Program-made: the position numbers and the translations under genes
Source: Symsagittifera roscoffensis
Lineage: Eukaryota; Xenacoelomorpha; Acoela; Convolutidae
DNA length: 64,000 nt
Direction: 5' to 3'
Assembly (NCBI RefSeq): GCF_963678635.1
Contig: NC_087068.1
Coordinates: 53,344,213-53,408,212, forward strand
Notes under the pieces: generated by a model
The model's input: the letters and a program-made list of their open reading frames with translations, nothing else
Databases searched by the model: none
What the model was told of the DNA's origin: nothing
Part shown: positions 29,833 to 42,944 of the stretch, one piece after another
Numbering within the stretch: the first letter of the stretch is position 1
Layout: every line of letters begins with the position of its first letter

Positions 29833-30582
29833 CTGCTATAGAAATTAGCATTTTCAGTTTGCAAAAAAATTGCTGCAAGATTCTATTCTGATAAACCCTA
29901 CTTCAAAAATTGTGAAGATTACACACATTACGAGGCCAAATTGTACTCTGGATAGGCGCACAATTTTGTGTCTGCATGTTCCTGGATTCCAGAGACAAGT
30001 CTTTAAACATGTTAAAACTTTGTCGGAACGATCAAAGTAAATGAAAGAACAAAAGAGGAACAATGGGAGCGTCCTTGTTGCGGAATCCGCTTACAATACA
30101 CAAAATGCACAGTTTGGCCTCATAATGCATCTGAATTTTAATTTTTTTTTTAGTTTTCTTAAGTGGCGACGACTGAAATACACTGAGTGTTTTTCTTACA
30201 TAAAGGTCATGATAAATGATAATGAGGGACATGATTAAGCACGTTTTTATTTATTTCAGAAAAAAACAAATTGTGTCAAAAAAAATTTTGGCTCAATTTT
30301 CAGATAGTGCCAGCTCCGATTATGAAGACTGAAACAACGTTTCATCTCTTTAAAAGTTTTGCATCCCAATTGCCCGTATGAAAATGCTAATATGTAAATA
30401 CCTTGACTTTACATGACTTGAAGTTTCTCGTTTTGAACCACAAGTGTTGCAAACGAATTTGGTGCCGTATCCAGATAAGTCGAGCGAACAGTTAGAACAA
30501 ATAATTTTCGGAGCAAAAAAATCATCTGTAAAGTTTTCGTCGTCAGATTCACTGTTTTCCATTTCGCCGGAAGTTGCCATTG
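28125..30582 (-). CDS. B-box (TRIM-like, RING-less) protein, paralogue A
   Basis: Two exons, 30582-30402 and 29832-28125, join in frame (donor GTATTT, acceptor CTATAGCAG). From the ATG at 30580 they give about 628 residues. Order: an acidic N terminus with NSESDDEN; paired CxxC motifs (CSNC ... CNTC) split from a further CLDC...H by the intron; a B-box 2 with C-x2-H, CYTC, CNTC and HRTHD; about 150 residues of coiled coil (LHEILENLDISYKQ onward); and a C-terminal region of about 350 residues I cannot assign, possibly beta-rich. No RING is seen. TRIM-like proteins of this layout are usually cytoplasmic scaffolds, but no function is inferred here. The closest relative is the gene at 45039-49164. 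Confidence 0.8.
30402..30582 (-). CDS. B-box protein A, exon with acidic module and first Cys pairs
   Basis: The acceptor TTTTTTAG precedes CA-ATG at 30582. The exon starts with two bases of a split codon followed by ATG, exactly like the mini-exons of the paralogue, and encodes MATSGEMENSESDDEN before CSNC...CNTC. A 5' exon must exist upstream but was not found. Confidence 0.7.
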
Positions 30583-32749
30583 CTAAAAAAATCAAAAAAA
30601 TTAGCAAAAAAATTCAAGAAGACAAATACAGACGAGTTCTAGTCCTGATTGTAAAAGCCGTCGGCTTAATAACTAATCAGCCCAGTTAAGATAAGTTATT
30701 ATTTCTGCTTCGTTTTCAGTTTGACCTAAGAAAATATCAAAAATTCTTCTTTTAAAAATCCCGAAATTCTATTTTTCTGGTTGCTATTCTAATTGAAGCT
30801 GATATTGTTGATTCACGTGTTCGATTAGATTTATACATGAATTCAGATTTGTATAGCATGTAATGAAGGATTTTTTGAAATTTTTTTAGTTTGAAAAAAA
30901 TTTACTTACTCATTTTCAAAGATATCCCAATTAGTTTATTAATTTACGAAGTTTTGACGTTTTTTAGGTCCAAAAAAACTATGCCAAGGCCCCTTCAGGA
31001 ATTTGACTACCTGGCGACCCAAAAAAAAATCACTTTTGCTTCATCAAAAAATACACCGGGCAAGTAATTTCCCGGTATCAGTGATTTAATCCTGAGCGAC
31101 ATGAAAAATATATTTTTAAAGATTCAACTAATAATTTAATCAAATTTTGCGGAACGACAAGCTGACCCACATCAAACTGAAACTCTATCGAGTCAGAAAA
31201 AATCGAAAACGTATTTTTCTGGCTGAGCTACAAAAGATACAGTTATAATTAAAGCAAAGTTTTTATTCAAAATTTTCTAGCCTGTAGTTGTAAAATTGAG
31301 ACAGTAAATTGTTTGAGAATTTAGTGTCTGAGAGCTTTTTTAAAAAAAAAGATATAGATCTAATTTACTTCAAATTTATCAATTTTTCAAGATTTCTCTA
31401 AAATTTGCGTTCTTAGGATTTTCATTATTGAATCAAACATGTTACGTGTCATCATTGATGGAAAATCAATTTTCTAAAAAATGTTTTAGAAAAAACTAAT
31501 TAACACCTATGCACAGTTTCCGAACTTCATTGCTTTCAATTAGTACAAGCAGACGCAGCTTTAATAAAGTTTTATTTGGTCTATTATTCGGAAAAAAATA
31601 CGGATTGATTGCGTGTTCTAATTTTTTCCAATATTTCACCAATTCGAGACCGATATGTCAAACATCCAATAATAACATCCGATATGACAAACATACGAAA
31701 AACCAAAAATTGTTGCAAACATCCCAAAAACAGCTTTACTAGGGTAAACATCCGACCTTTTCAAAAAGTAGGGCAAAGATCCTATTTCTGCCGTTGTTTT
31801 TGAAATTTTAAAGTCATATTATTTCATAATTATTATGTAAGTTCGAATGTTTAATATAGCGGATGTTTGACATATCGGAAGTTTATCCCATTAACTCGTT
31901 CAATTGTTCTTCAAATATGAAGAGATGCCTAAAGGAATACAGCGACAAAAATTAGATGCGAAACAGCGGCAAGCATTACTTCTGATTGAAGCGCGGCTTG
32001 ATATTAACCAATAAAAACCCGCTCTTGCAAATAGTCAAAAAGTTTTAGAGCCAAAAATGAAGGGTCATTAGAAAACTTACCTTTGGGTGCTGCAAGCAAC
32101 GTCCGGCAAAGTAGTAAGCTCTGTATGAAGAAGCCAAGTCAAAACTTGAGAGTTAATCAGAAAAAAATTATTTATAACTTATTAGCTTATAACAAACACA
32201 ATCAAATTGAAACTGTTTTCAAAATTAAAGTGCAAAAACTTGGAGGTGTTTTGTATAAAGAGTATAAGCTTCAAAAGTCTTACTGCTAGCTAGCATAATA
32301 GTTCTCAAGTTGAGATTTTGATCAACAGAAAATGAATTATTCAATAATTATAACAAACTAAAACGCTACAATCAAACACAATGCGTTAAATGCAAAAAAT
32401 GCAAATTAACATGGCCCATAAAATCTCATAATTCGGTTGGATGGTCATAAATTGTTCCAAAACTGCATTTCAAAGATAAGTTTTCACGCTTTTTCGATAA
32501 TCTGTTATTGTGTTTGGTGATTTCATATATTTCTGCAACACTCGTTTGACGATATCTCTTGTCTCTTAAAATCAAAGTTTACCACACCAAGTGTTAGTTT
32601 TTCATTTCAGTGACCAAACCAAAAAGCAACAAACGTTAAAATTTTGAAAATTGACATGACTAAATATACTCACCCTATGATTGCTACCCGTAAAAAGTTT
32701 TGAAACTGTTAAGTGAATTTAGAAAAGTCGGAAATGTTCGCAAAATAGG
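30583..32749. other. Intergenic region upstream of B-box gene A
   Basis: I searched here for mini-exons like those of the paralogue and found none. It contains one short inverted-repeat element (31650-31878). Otherwise AT-rich without a gene. Confidence 0.5.
31650..31878. repeat. Inverted-repeat element with exact 18-bp ends
   Basis: CCGATATGTCAAACATCC at 31650-31667 is the exact complement of 31861-31878. Internal variants (ACATCCGATATGACAAACAT) follow the left end. It is non-coding and typical of a MITE or a short palindromic repeat. Confidence 0.65.
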
Positions 32750-33160
32750 GCCGTGAATTGGATTTTACAATTATTTCCTGGTGACCACTTTTCATAAAAT
32801 TATGGGGGCTTAAAGATTGCCAATTTGGCCAATTTGGGACATTTAACGCACTATATATTTCGCGCTAATAACGCGTAAGCGGAATTTAATCCGTCTTAGA
32901 AATCGTTTCAAATTGGTTGAAGGAAGCTTATTTGCCATAATTGATTTGTTACTGGGAGCAAAATTTATCAATTTGTACTTTATATGGCGTGTGGGGGATG
33001 GTTTTCACAAAAAATCTTAAATTAATTAAATTTTTAAAAAAATCATTTTTTATATCTTTTCATTTAATTTTTTGAAGTTGTTAATGCTCCATAGACCTTA
33101 AAATGCAGTGTCGGAACATTCAAGGCTTCGCCCTGATACGAGCAGTTTTGTTTTGGTTTA
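32750..33160. repeat. Dispersed repeat family R1, copy 1
   Basis: Shares GCGCTAATAACGCGTAAGCGG, CAAATTGGTTGAAGGAAGC, GGCGTGTGGGG and TACGAGCAG phrases in the same order with copies at 41040-41370 and 41500-41890. The left part is inverted at 49549-49690. No coding content is visible. Confidence 0.65.
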
Positions 33161-33645
33161 GTAATCTTTTTCTGTGCGTGGTATATGGAAGGAATCTAAA
33201 TGAATGCCTAGAATTGCGGCATATTCGATTTTCATTGAAAAATAGCCATATTGGACAACAATCTCCTATAAACAAAGAGCATAAAAATCAAAAAAAAGTG
33301 ACTTTACTGCAGCTTGGTTTTTGTTTTTTACCACCAAAAAAGGGGGAAAAACTAAATTCGGGCCGGTCATCGTTTGTTATTTAAGAGTCGAAGAACTTGA
33401 TTCATACTCTGACATATGTGGTGATGATTTTTTTTTCAGAAAAATTCCTAAACTTTATTCAGACTCAAATTCGAAACTTTGCAGTTTGACTTTTGATTTT
33501 TTTACGTTCAGCTTATTTTTCTGTTAAAATGATGCCAAATGTTACCATCTAGCAGCAAAAGTGTGAGGGTCTCGTGAAACTTGATGGGATTCTGAAATTT
33601 CCAAAAGCGTTTGAGAAGTTTCTTTAAAGGACATCTGATTTTTTC

Positions 33646-34165
33646 TTTGATGAAAAAAATTCTTTCAAAAAACAAGTCAATTTCTTTTCTTTGTGTTTTC
33701 TTAAATTATATGATTTTTTTCAACATCATCCGACGAATAGTACAAGTGATATATCATATCAAAAAATATATATGTTTTTTTTGCAGTTTCTTACGTTGTT
33801 TCCTAAGTTGTAGAAACTATACTATTACCTAAGGAAAAACATTTTTCAAACCTTAACTAAGCGCTTCCCTGGCTTAAAATCCCCCACCCCCCCCCCCAAA
33901 AAAAATCTGAAAATTAGTTTGAGAGTTTTTCTTTGAAAATCAAAAACAAGTCTTTTTTCAAAAAAACAGGTCAATTTCTTTTCTATGTCTTTCTTTAAAT
34001 TTGCTGAGTTTTTTACAACATCATCCGAAAAGTACAAGTGATATATCATTTCCAAATCATTTCGATTTTTTTGTTGTTTATTACGTTTTTTCCTAAGTTG
34101 TAGAAAATATACTATTATCTAAGGATAACTAGTTTTCAAAGTTTAATTAAGCGCTTCCCTATTAT
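33646..34165. repeat. ~300-bp tandem duplication before the gypsy element
   Basis: 33650-33870 and 33955-34160 are two copies in the same orientation sharing CAACATCATCCGA, GTACAAGTGATATATCAT, TCCTAAGTTGTAGAAA and AAGCGCTTCCCT. A C homopolymer near 33887 lies between them. Confidence 0.75.
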
Positions 34166-34179
34166 CCCCTAAAAATAAG

Positions 34180-34611
34180 TGTGATGATCTGAGAAAACAT
34201 TGATGTGAGAACTCCTACTATGAAACTTGAAGAAAAGAAATCGAATAAATTTTCTGACCTTTTGAAGCGTTTCAAATGGGTTCAGGAGCGATTCTTTATT
34301 TAATAGTATCTCTCTATTAACAGTTGAGTTGAACGAACTGTCACAATGTGTCAACCATCGTAGTTTTTTATGATAATAATCAATCCTATCCATGAATGCG
34401 ATGCGATATGTCGAACGCATTTTGCTTGAAACTATCAAAATTAGAAACACGTGAACAGAAAAAAAAACCTCTAATGGCCTAACATGTTTTTATGAATTTT
34501 TTCCCCTGATAACAACTATCAATACCAATCAAACTATGAGTAAGTTGACGCTTGCATCGATCTCAATAAAAATTTCATAAGGACTCTCTAGCCTAGCGCT
34601 GATCCACAACA
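34180..34611 (+). repeat. 5' LTR of gypsy element
   Basis: Begins TGTGATGATCTGAG and ends GATCCACAACA; a GTGGTGACAG stretch that could be the primer-binding site follows. It matches the 3' LTR along its length with indels. Confidence 0.82.
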
Positions 34612-35099
34612 GTGGTGACAGGACTGGAAACTTGAAATGAATAACCCTAATAATTCTGTACATCTTGCGAAATCTGGAAAGACATGGGCCTGGCTGATTG
34701 CTTTCCTCGGAAGAGCAGGCTCAGAGATGAAAATCAACACGGCTGCAGACGGAACGAATCCCGACGACCCGACGATCTCTTTCTCAGTCAATGTGGTTTT
34801 TGAGCGATCTTGAAGTTCATGAGTCTTGTTTCAACAAACATTTGTGAGCTGACGTTCAGTGAGATCCACAAGGTGGTACGAGACTATATCAGACAAAAAG
34901 AACATGTAATTGATGCTGAATGAGCCAAATTTTTACCGCCAATTCAGAAGCTAGGAGATTCAGATGAGGACTTTCTTAGAAGACCTCGTGAAGTTGCTCG
35001 GTTTTGTGTGTTTTCAACACGGTTGATGCGGAAGGCTAGTTGATACGAATAAGGATAATCTCGGTATAAATATCAGCAAATTCCCAACTCAAGTTGTTT

Positions 35100-38000
35100 G
35101 AAGAAGGTCGAGTTAAACCAGACATAACAGACGTAAGTCTAACTATAACTAATATGCAAAATTTTTACTGTTTAGCAATCAAGCACAGCATTTTGCTGGG
35201 GCCTCCAGGTTAAAGTTACAGGATCAAACTGTAAAAAATGCTAATTCAACCGTCAGAAACCCAAGAACTAATAATAAAACTTGCATGTGAAAAAAATGGA
35301 ATGTCCAAAAGAAAGCTGGAAAGTCATACAGGGATAAAACTTGTTCTTCAATGGGTACGAAATATGTTTCAAGTAGTAAGATAGGACACTTCGTAAGAAA
35401 ACATCAAATTAAGTAAAACAAAAACAACACAGACTATAGTAGATTTATAAGGAGAGTAAGCCATCACGCTGATGGGGGTCAGTTCTCAGAGAAGAATTAG
35501 AAAGCTTTGAGAACGGCACTAGTAAAGGAAAGTTTTTTTCATACAGTCTTATTGGCATGGTCGCCGCACGGGAAAGATTCGTCATTGATGGCGCCATTAC
35601 AAATGGATACAGGTGTTGATACAATAGTGATCTCCCCGAGCATCTGGAAGAAGCTTGGAGGACCTACTTTAGATGGAACGCTTTGAGCTCTAGAAGCATA
35701 AAATGGACACAAAATTCGGCTTCAACAAAAAAGAGCAATACGTGACCTGACATGGAATGGTCGAATCTTCTCAAAGCTACCTCTGGCGGTTGTGAGATCA
35801 AACAAGGGTTTCGGACTATTTGGACGCGATGCTTAACAACCCAGCACTCGAATCATGGGCTTTCAGGGTTTTGCCGGAAGTCAAAAGATACAAGGCCCAA
35901 GTGAAACCTGAAGTCTGGAGCCCAACATTTTTTCTCCGAAGCATGCAAAAATCCGCTGGTTATGCAAGAAGCATTACAAGCGAAGCTTCAAGACATAATT
36001 TTGTAGGGAGTTTTTGAGTCAGTGCATCTCAGATGAGTTATTAATGCATCACCAGTTGTGTGGCAAAAAAATGATGATTCAAAGTTCATCTCAATGGCAC
36101 AGTAATGGACGAAGACTACCCATTACTTGACATGGAAACAATTTTCAACAGCTCGCATGAAGCCAATCTCTTGAGCAAAAACGTACCTTTCAATCGCTTG
36201 CCACCAAATCGACCTTGATGAAGATGTGTTGATTAACCTAAGGGTTGAAGAGCTCTTTCTCAATCTTTCGACATAGCATCGAGAACACACTCGAAGGAAT
36301 CAAAGTCGTGATTATCTTTCAGGACTACCTGCTTGTCTACGGAACACCACCCGAGCAATACGAAAAGCGTGTGACGGTCGTCAATGGACGACTCAGAGAA
36401 AAGTACTTCGCCATCAGTGAGATTAAGTCAAACTGGAAACCACCCACAAATGATTAGCTTTTAGGCTATTCAGCTTCAGCTGATGGAATCAAGCCTGATA
36501 ATAGGCTTGCTAAGAAGATGCGCATCACCAAGATACACGCGAATTCAAAAAACTTCGGACAGACCAATACAACAAGTGCTTTTAGATCATCAAACAAGAA
36601 CTCTGTCCAAAACCAGTCGCCCAACCCTTGTTTTTTGACAAAGAGGTGACTGTGACCACCGATGCTTCAGAGCAGACAGTTGGCGGTGTTCTCTCACAAG
36701 AAGGACATCCAGTGATCTACGTTTCAAAAAGGTTATCATCAACTGAGCGTAACTACTCCATCATAGGTTGAGAGACTTTGGCAATCGTGTTTGTGGTCAC
36801 ATGACTGAAACAGTTCCTAATGAAGAGCAAGTTCACACTACAAACAGTTCGCAAACCCTTGCAGAACTTCTTTGCGCTAGAATAACCATATGGGCTATTG
36901 CGCGGAGGAACTATGAGATGAAGTATCTGCCAGACAAGCAGATCCCACTTGCGGACGCTCTGAGCAGACTACTTTCCGACGACGAGACATCAAAAGCGGA
37001 GCGAATATGTTTCTTTCAGACTGAGATCTTCTTCGCAGACGGATGTTTCGCAGACGAAACTGCAATCAAACTGAACATTTCAGGACGTCTTCAAATGAAC
37101 ACAGAGCGGTGATCGGAGACAATGCTTAGTAGTTGAGTCACACATCAAGATTGAATCATTGTCAACAACAAAAAGCGTCATCTTCAGGGGCAATGTCTTT
37201 TTCACACTTCCGAGGTTCAGATGAAAAGTTATGGACGATGCCCACAAGACGCATCTAGGAAAAAAAGCAACCAAAACTGCGCTGCGAATTGTTGTTTGGT
37301 GGCCTGACATATAACAAGACGTGGAAAAACTTGTTTCATTAACCGAAATCTGTTAAAAGGTCAGACCATCGCTTGGGAAAGCAGTTTTCAAGTGTTCCGA
37401 ACCAGACGTATGGGAACGCATCAACATGGACTGGGCACACATCAAAGAACAAGGAAAATATTGGTTTTTGTTGTCACAGGAAAAGACTGGATCGAAGCAT
37501 TTCCGACCTATGACAGAGTCACTATAACTTCAAATATATATCTGTCAGCAGTTTTTGCAAGATTTGGAGTACACAAAATTTCTAGTCTCTGACAACGGAC
37601 GAGATGGGATGACTTGAATCGGCGTGGTGCAAAGTGTGGAATTCACAAAATGGAATCACCAATTCAATTTACAACCTGAGAGCAGTCCAGACAATTAAAC
37701 ATGCCATGAAAGTATGCGGAAAAATTGTATCAGTTTTTTTGGCGTTTCTTCAACGAGAACTACCGACGCATAGAAAACGACTGCAAAGCAAAGGGAAAAC
37801 ACCAGAAGACTTTGTTGTCGGACGGAAATTCAGATAAGCTATCATCATAGGTTTCGTCAAATGTAAAAAAAATTGTCATCAAGCCGAACAAAGACGCCGA
37901 AGCACAGTCTGCAAACTTTATCATTCGACGTGGAACCAACACATCCTGGATCTAACATAATCAATCAAAACGGACTGCTCTTGTAAGCGACAATCAGATT

Positions 38001-38200
38001 GCGAGATGCAGTCTAGAGGGCAATACAATAGATGGAAGGAATGACATTGTCGATGATGAAACTCGAGTGCAACATAAAAATCAAGAAAAAAGCTTCACCA
38101 ATTTCAGACAACTAATCGGAACCGGTCTCAGACGTACATAAACTATCATAAAGATTCCGAAAACCAACGAAACACCATGGAGATTCAATGCCGATACCTT
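35100..38200 (+). pseudogene. gypsy pol remnant (protease, RT, RNase H, integrase)
   Basis: Pieces in order: retropepsin active site MDTGVDTIV near 35602; an RT fragment with VVIIFQDYLLVYG near 36307 (second Asp of the usual DD replaced by Tyr); RNase H TTDASEQTVGGVLSQE near 36658 with YVSKRLSSTE; an integrase piece near 37400 (MDWAHIKEQGKYWF). Many stops and at least several frame changes separate them, so no protein can be made. The capsid part upstream is not recognisable. Confidence 0.85.
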
Positions 38201-38220
38201 TTCTTAAACATGAGGTAAGT

Positions 38221-38652
38221 TGTGATGATCTGATAAATCATCGAAGTTAAATTTGCTAGTATGAAACTTAAAGAGAATGTATCTATGCGAGTACCTTCTC
38301 TGCTGAAGCGAAATAAATTGGTTCAGAAGCGTTTCTATTTTTATCAATATCTCTTTATCATCAGTTCAGTTCAACCAACTGTCACAATAGGTCAGCGATG
38401 GTAGATTTTCATGATAATAATCAATCTTATTCATTAATGCGATGCTGTAAAGGTCGAATGCATTTTTCGTAAAAAGTTACCACAATGGAAATATGTGAAA
38501 AAAAAATCCCTTGTGACATATCTTTTTTTTATTTATACTTTGTTCCACTGATAAAAATTCAAAATACCGATTAAATTTTTGGTAATTTATCAGAAACATC
38601 GATGCAGTTAAATCTTTATAGCAAATCTTTTACCTAGAACGGATCCACAACA
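38221..38652 (+). repeat. 3' LTR of gypsy element
   Basis: Same ends as the 5' LTR (TGTGATGATC ... CCACAACA). The junction before it reads GAGGTAAG, a weak polypurine tract. Confidence 0.82.
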
Positions 38653-40499
38653 AAAAGTTTTAGAAACATGTTTTAAATAGTTTTATTTTTGTCCTGCTAT
38701 TCATTTCCGACAATATTTTCATTATTCGTCTGTCTGCTCAGATGGAGAGCAGACAGACGACAACTTTTGACCAGATTTGCATTTTAAGTGCTCGTTTCTT
38801 CTAAAATTTATTTGTTGGTTAAATTTCTACCAACTCCGATTTCAGGATATGAGCCATTGTTCCGTTTTTCTTTGTTTTCTCTTCATTTGGCTGAAAAAGT
38901 TTCATTTTGCAATATATCGCCATAGAGGTACAATTTTGAGCCGTTCGAGGAGCAAGCAAGTTTGTTCAATCTTTTGAGGTAACTTGAAAAAATTTTTGAA
39001 TTTTTTTGTCAACCAAATAGTTTATTTCGAAGACACTTGTGTCCGTTCAAGATTTGTCAGCTTTGTTACACCTTCATGATTTTGTTTTGATGCTTATTTA
39101 ATCTTCAATTGTCTCGCTTCTTGGTATATTATTTTTAAAAAATTTTCATTCAAGAAAAAAAAAACTAAGAAAACTTTGGTAGATCAGTTCTGTCAATAAT
39201 TTTTCTACAGCTTTCATTTCTATTTTTGTATTTAATTATTATGCTAATTATTATCCGAATTTACCATGCTTCAAACCGCTTTTTTGCAGGTAGTGCAACG
39301 CTTTGATTTCTGTAATTTTTCTAAAAATGCAATTATTTCGCTTCCAAAATTTTGTTTTTTTTTTGCAAGTTTTGTTCTTTTTTTGAGAAAAAGTATTATT
39401 TTTTTGTTTGTCATTAAATCTGCAATTAGTGAGAGGCATTCGTTTTCCATAGGAAGTAGTGCGAAACTTTGCTTCACCTCCGTGTTATAGTTTGCTTAAA
39501 TGGTCCGACTGCTCGTCTCTCAGAATTGAAGCAGTTTTCATTATTGATGCTTTTATGATTTTAACAACATGAAACGTTTAAGGAAAAAAATTAAATTTAG
39601 ATTTTTTCTAACAAAGATCTGATTTGATTTTTTTTGGTAATCTGAAAACCAAAAATTTTATTCTGAAAAATTGAGGCTACTCAATTTCTTCTTTGTAGGG
39701 AGAGGAATGCAAGGCATTGCTAAGCGTTATAACATCATCAAAACAAATCTTTTTAGTTGATTTCATGCAAATACTGTACGAAGTCCCTTCTTAGTTTTGT
39801 ACTCTATAGTTCTTTACTCTAATTTACACTGGAAATCAAAAATTTTTAAACGTTTTTTCTCGACACAGACCTTTTCCTATTTTTCAAATGCGACTCACAT
39901 CCAACTCTTAAAAACTTCTTAAACTTCATTTTTTTTATTAGTAGCAATATGAAATGAAATGGAATGTCAAATTAGTCAAAACGGGACAACTTTTCGAGTA
40001 AAATGTCAGGCAAGTGTACTATTTAAGACATTTCACCCAATAGTGGTGACAAATTTTCCAAAAAAAGGTTATGGAACATGAATCTCAATCGAAAGGCATT
40101 AATTCGTTATATGCTTCATCTTTAATTCAATTCTGATACCTGATTCTGCATGAAAAACAAGCAAAAGCTTGGCCATATTTCCTCGGTTTAACCGTTAATC
40201 GAAACAATAAGTCACAATTTTTTCAGCTTTTTTGTTTTGTCCGAACTACCCTCGTATTTTACTGTGAGTACATTTTTTTTCACACCAAAATGTGCATGGA
40301 ATTGAATTTATTTTTTGTCTTCAATGTCAATATATGGGTAAAAGTCATTTTTGCTGGTTTATAGTAAGTGTTAAAAGAAGTGTTTATTTACTCAATTAAA
40401 GAAGCAGCTGAAATGGTTGGGTTAGGAGGCTGAAACCCGCTCGAATTCTGTTGTTGATTAATTTAATTTTTATTTCACACGTTTTTTCTGATTTTTCTG
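38653..40499. other. Intergenic, nothing recognised
   Basis: AT-rich. Contains an inverted AGATGGAGAGCAGACAGACGA/TCGTCTGTCTGCTC stretch near 38727-38760 that would form a hairpin. The open frames near 38777 and 39251-39490 have no domain. Confidence 0.5.
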
Positions 40500-40615
40500 T
40501 TTTTCGATCCCAGTTAAATCTTCATAACAAATCTTTTATTTTTTACCTTGCACCGATCAACAACTATAAGTTTTAAAAACAATGTTTTAAAAAAAATTAT
40601 TTTGTCTTGATATTG
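40500..40615 (+). repeat. Fragment matching the gypsy 3' LTR end and its flank
   Basis: AGTTAAATCTTCATAACAAATC ... GATCAACAACTATAAG resembles 38606-38700. The match continues past the LTR end into the flank (AGTTTTA.AAACA.TGTTTTAAA). The shared stretch is therefore not just a solo LTR; the flank itself is repeated. Confidence 0.55.
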
Positions 40616-41039
40616 ATTTTTCAAAACTTTTTTTCAAATTGAAGAATGGCACAATTTATTTCATGGAACATGAATATTGAATTAAAAATTAAATTAAAAA
40701 ATAAAAAGAGTTACACATTTTGATTTCTAATGAAATTCGTTTTTCAAACTGCCGAATTATAAAACTTTGATAGACTCAATTGGTTGAAAATCATTTCAAG
40801 CGTTGAGTCAATGACCACTGAGACAAGTCCGTTTTACTGTTTAAGTTTCTGCTTAGGTGTAGACAACAATTTTATATAAGGAAATGAGGGCAGTTCTAAA
40901 TTGTCTTCTAGAATGAGACGATAGCTATCTAATCACTCAACTTATTTGCTAAGACGTTATTGTTCCGACTTTGGTAACGAAAGTAACGGAATATTTTAAC
41001 TAGCCATTTTTGACGGAATTTTTCTAAGTCATTCAAAAG

Positions 41040-41370
41040 ATATTGTTTCCCTGAGCTTAAATTCGAAAATATATTTTTTACCTGTGAGCAATTTTTGTTA
41101 AGTTAGAACTCGTTCCAAATTGGTTCAAGGAAGCTTATTTGCCAGAACTGATTTGTAAATAGGAGCAAAATCTATCCTTTTGTACCTATAATGACGTGTG
41201 GGGTGATGCTTACACAAAAATTCCAAATTTTTTTTGAAGAAAAGTATTTTAATTTTATTTGACTAAGTTTAAATTCTTCATGTTATTACTGCTTCATAGA
41301 CTTTAAAAGGCTGTCGGAACTTTTAGATTTTCGCTCTGATACGAGCAGTCTTGTTGTTTTGACTGTCGAA
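41040..41370. repeat. Dispersed repeat family R1, copy 2
   Basis: CAAATTGGTTCAAGGAAGCTT, GACGTGTGGGGTGATG and GATACGAGCAGTCTTGTT match 32910-33160 in order and orientation. Confidence 0.65.
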
Positions 41371-41499
41371 GAAATTGACGGAATATTTACGCTCGGTGTG
41401 TTTTTTTCGATTTGTAAACTAGACATTTTTGAAGAATTTTTTTGATATCATTCAAAAAATATTGTTGCCTTGTGCTCAAAGTGAAAAAAATATTTCAAA

Positions 41500-41890
41500 C
41501 CGAGATCTTTTTTCGTAAAAATATAGGCTTTAAAATGGCCAAGTTGGCCAGTTTAAGACAAATAATGCGCCATATAATTCGTGCTATTAACGCGCAAGCG
41601 GAGGTTTAATCCGCATAAGAAATAGTTTCAAATTGGACTGGGGCCTGCTATTTGGCCTATGTAACATTGTGTCAATTGCGAAATAATTTACTTTTTTTAC
41701 TTTATATAGCGTGTTGAATGATTTTGAAACATAGCGCTGATATAAAAAAACGTTCATCAGAAAAATCATCACAAATTTTTTAAATTAATTTTCGTCAATT
41801 TTTTTTAATTTAATTTACTCAAAAGAAAACAAAATACAGTCAAAAATTTCAAGGTGTTGCCCTGATAAGCGCAATCTTGTTCAATTTTGA
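41500..41890. repeat. Dispersed repeat family R1, copy 3
   Basis: GCTATTAACGCGCAAGCGGAGG, TTTAATCCGC.TAAGAAAT and CCCTGATAAGCGCAATCTTGTT match copies 1 and 2, more diverged. Confidence 0.6.
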
Positions 41891-42944
41891 GGGCAATGAA
41901 ATTGACGAAATCCAAACATCACTAGAAAAAAGCAGTAGAACTTGGACGAAGAGGTTTCAAATTTGAAATATTTTGTCCTATAAGATTTATTCAGTCATGC
42001 CTAAAAATTAATGTTATATTGTTAAGTTGTTATAACTATAATTTAAATCTCAAAAACTAGATTCTGAACTGATTGGGTTATAAACGACAAAAGTTTTGGG
42101 CATAAATTCAAAAAAAAATTGAATTATAAAAAGTTTTGAATCTGCTTTATCGTTTTTCTATTGTTTCGGAGAGACGTTTTGTTTATAAAGGTATGCATTT
42201 GCACTTGTTTTCTTAATTATTAGGGTATATTTGGAAGTTTTCGAAATTATGCAGTTTTGGAAATAAGGTAACGATTTTTTTTTGGTCTTTTACAAATCAA
42301 AGCACAGAGAGATGTCTCAACTGATTTTGATTACAATTGTTAGACGCTAAAAAAACACATATAACTCCAAATTAAACAACAATTTTTAACAAAAACGCGT
42401 GGATCAAATTTAAAATATTACCAGAAAATGAAAATTACCAAACTCCAAGTTACTTGAACAAAACGTAAATGGACCGCTGAGTGTCACCCTAAAAACACAA
42501 AATTTCATTATTTAAGACATTCAATACAAGCAAATCAAGCAATAATTGATGAACCTCAGATGAAGTAGGTTTTGTCAGATTGCAAAAATCTTAAAATATC
42601 GTAGGAAACGACCAAACAGCGGGACTGATGCACTCATACGTAAACAAATACTATGGAAACAAATACTATGGAACTATCGAGACAGCAATTCAGAGCTTTG
42701 AACAAAATTTTCTGCTAACTCTGAGACAACAGCAAAAAAATACCGTGAGTTTAACTATGCGAGATTATTGAACTATGCGTCGAACTATGCGATTAATAAG
42801 AGATTTGAACCATGCGGTTTCTGACCAATGTTTATCAAAAATAATGGGTTGTAGGCAGGAGCATATTTAGGGAGGCTTTTTTCAAAATTTTGCCTGTGGC
42901 GTAGAAAGAGGTCTTGACTAATTTGAAGTTTAAATTAAATTCAT
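41891..42944. other. Intergenic, nothing recognised
   Basis: AT-rich, with a short direct repeat (AAACAAATACTATGGAA) near 42640-42670. No gene. Confidence 0.5.

Larger units (their letters stand above)
34180..38652 (+). mobile_element. Ty3/gypsy LTR retrotransposon, complete but decayed
   Basis: Bounded by LTRs of equal length (34180-34611 and 38221-38652, 432 bp each) that start TGTGATGATCTGA and end CCACAACA. The internal part carries, in gypsy order on the plus strand, protease, reverse transcriptase, RNase H and integrase fragments, all with stops and frameshifts. The flanking bases ATAAG and AAAAG differ at one position and may be the decayed 5-bp target duplication. The LTRs differ at many positions, which suggests an old insertion. 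Confidence 0.85.

Noticed and set aside
29854-29864. ATG at 29864 as the start of B-box protein A
   Set aside because: The split-codon join to the exon at 30582-30402 restores the Cys pairs and matches the paralogue, so this ATG lies in the intron.
33103-33384. 93-residue frame as a gene
   Set aside because: It overlaps repeat family R1 and contains lysine homopolymer-like runs; no splice or domain evidence.
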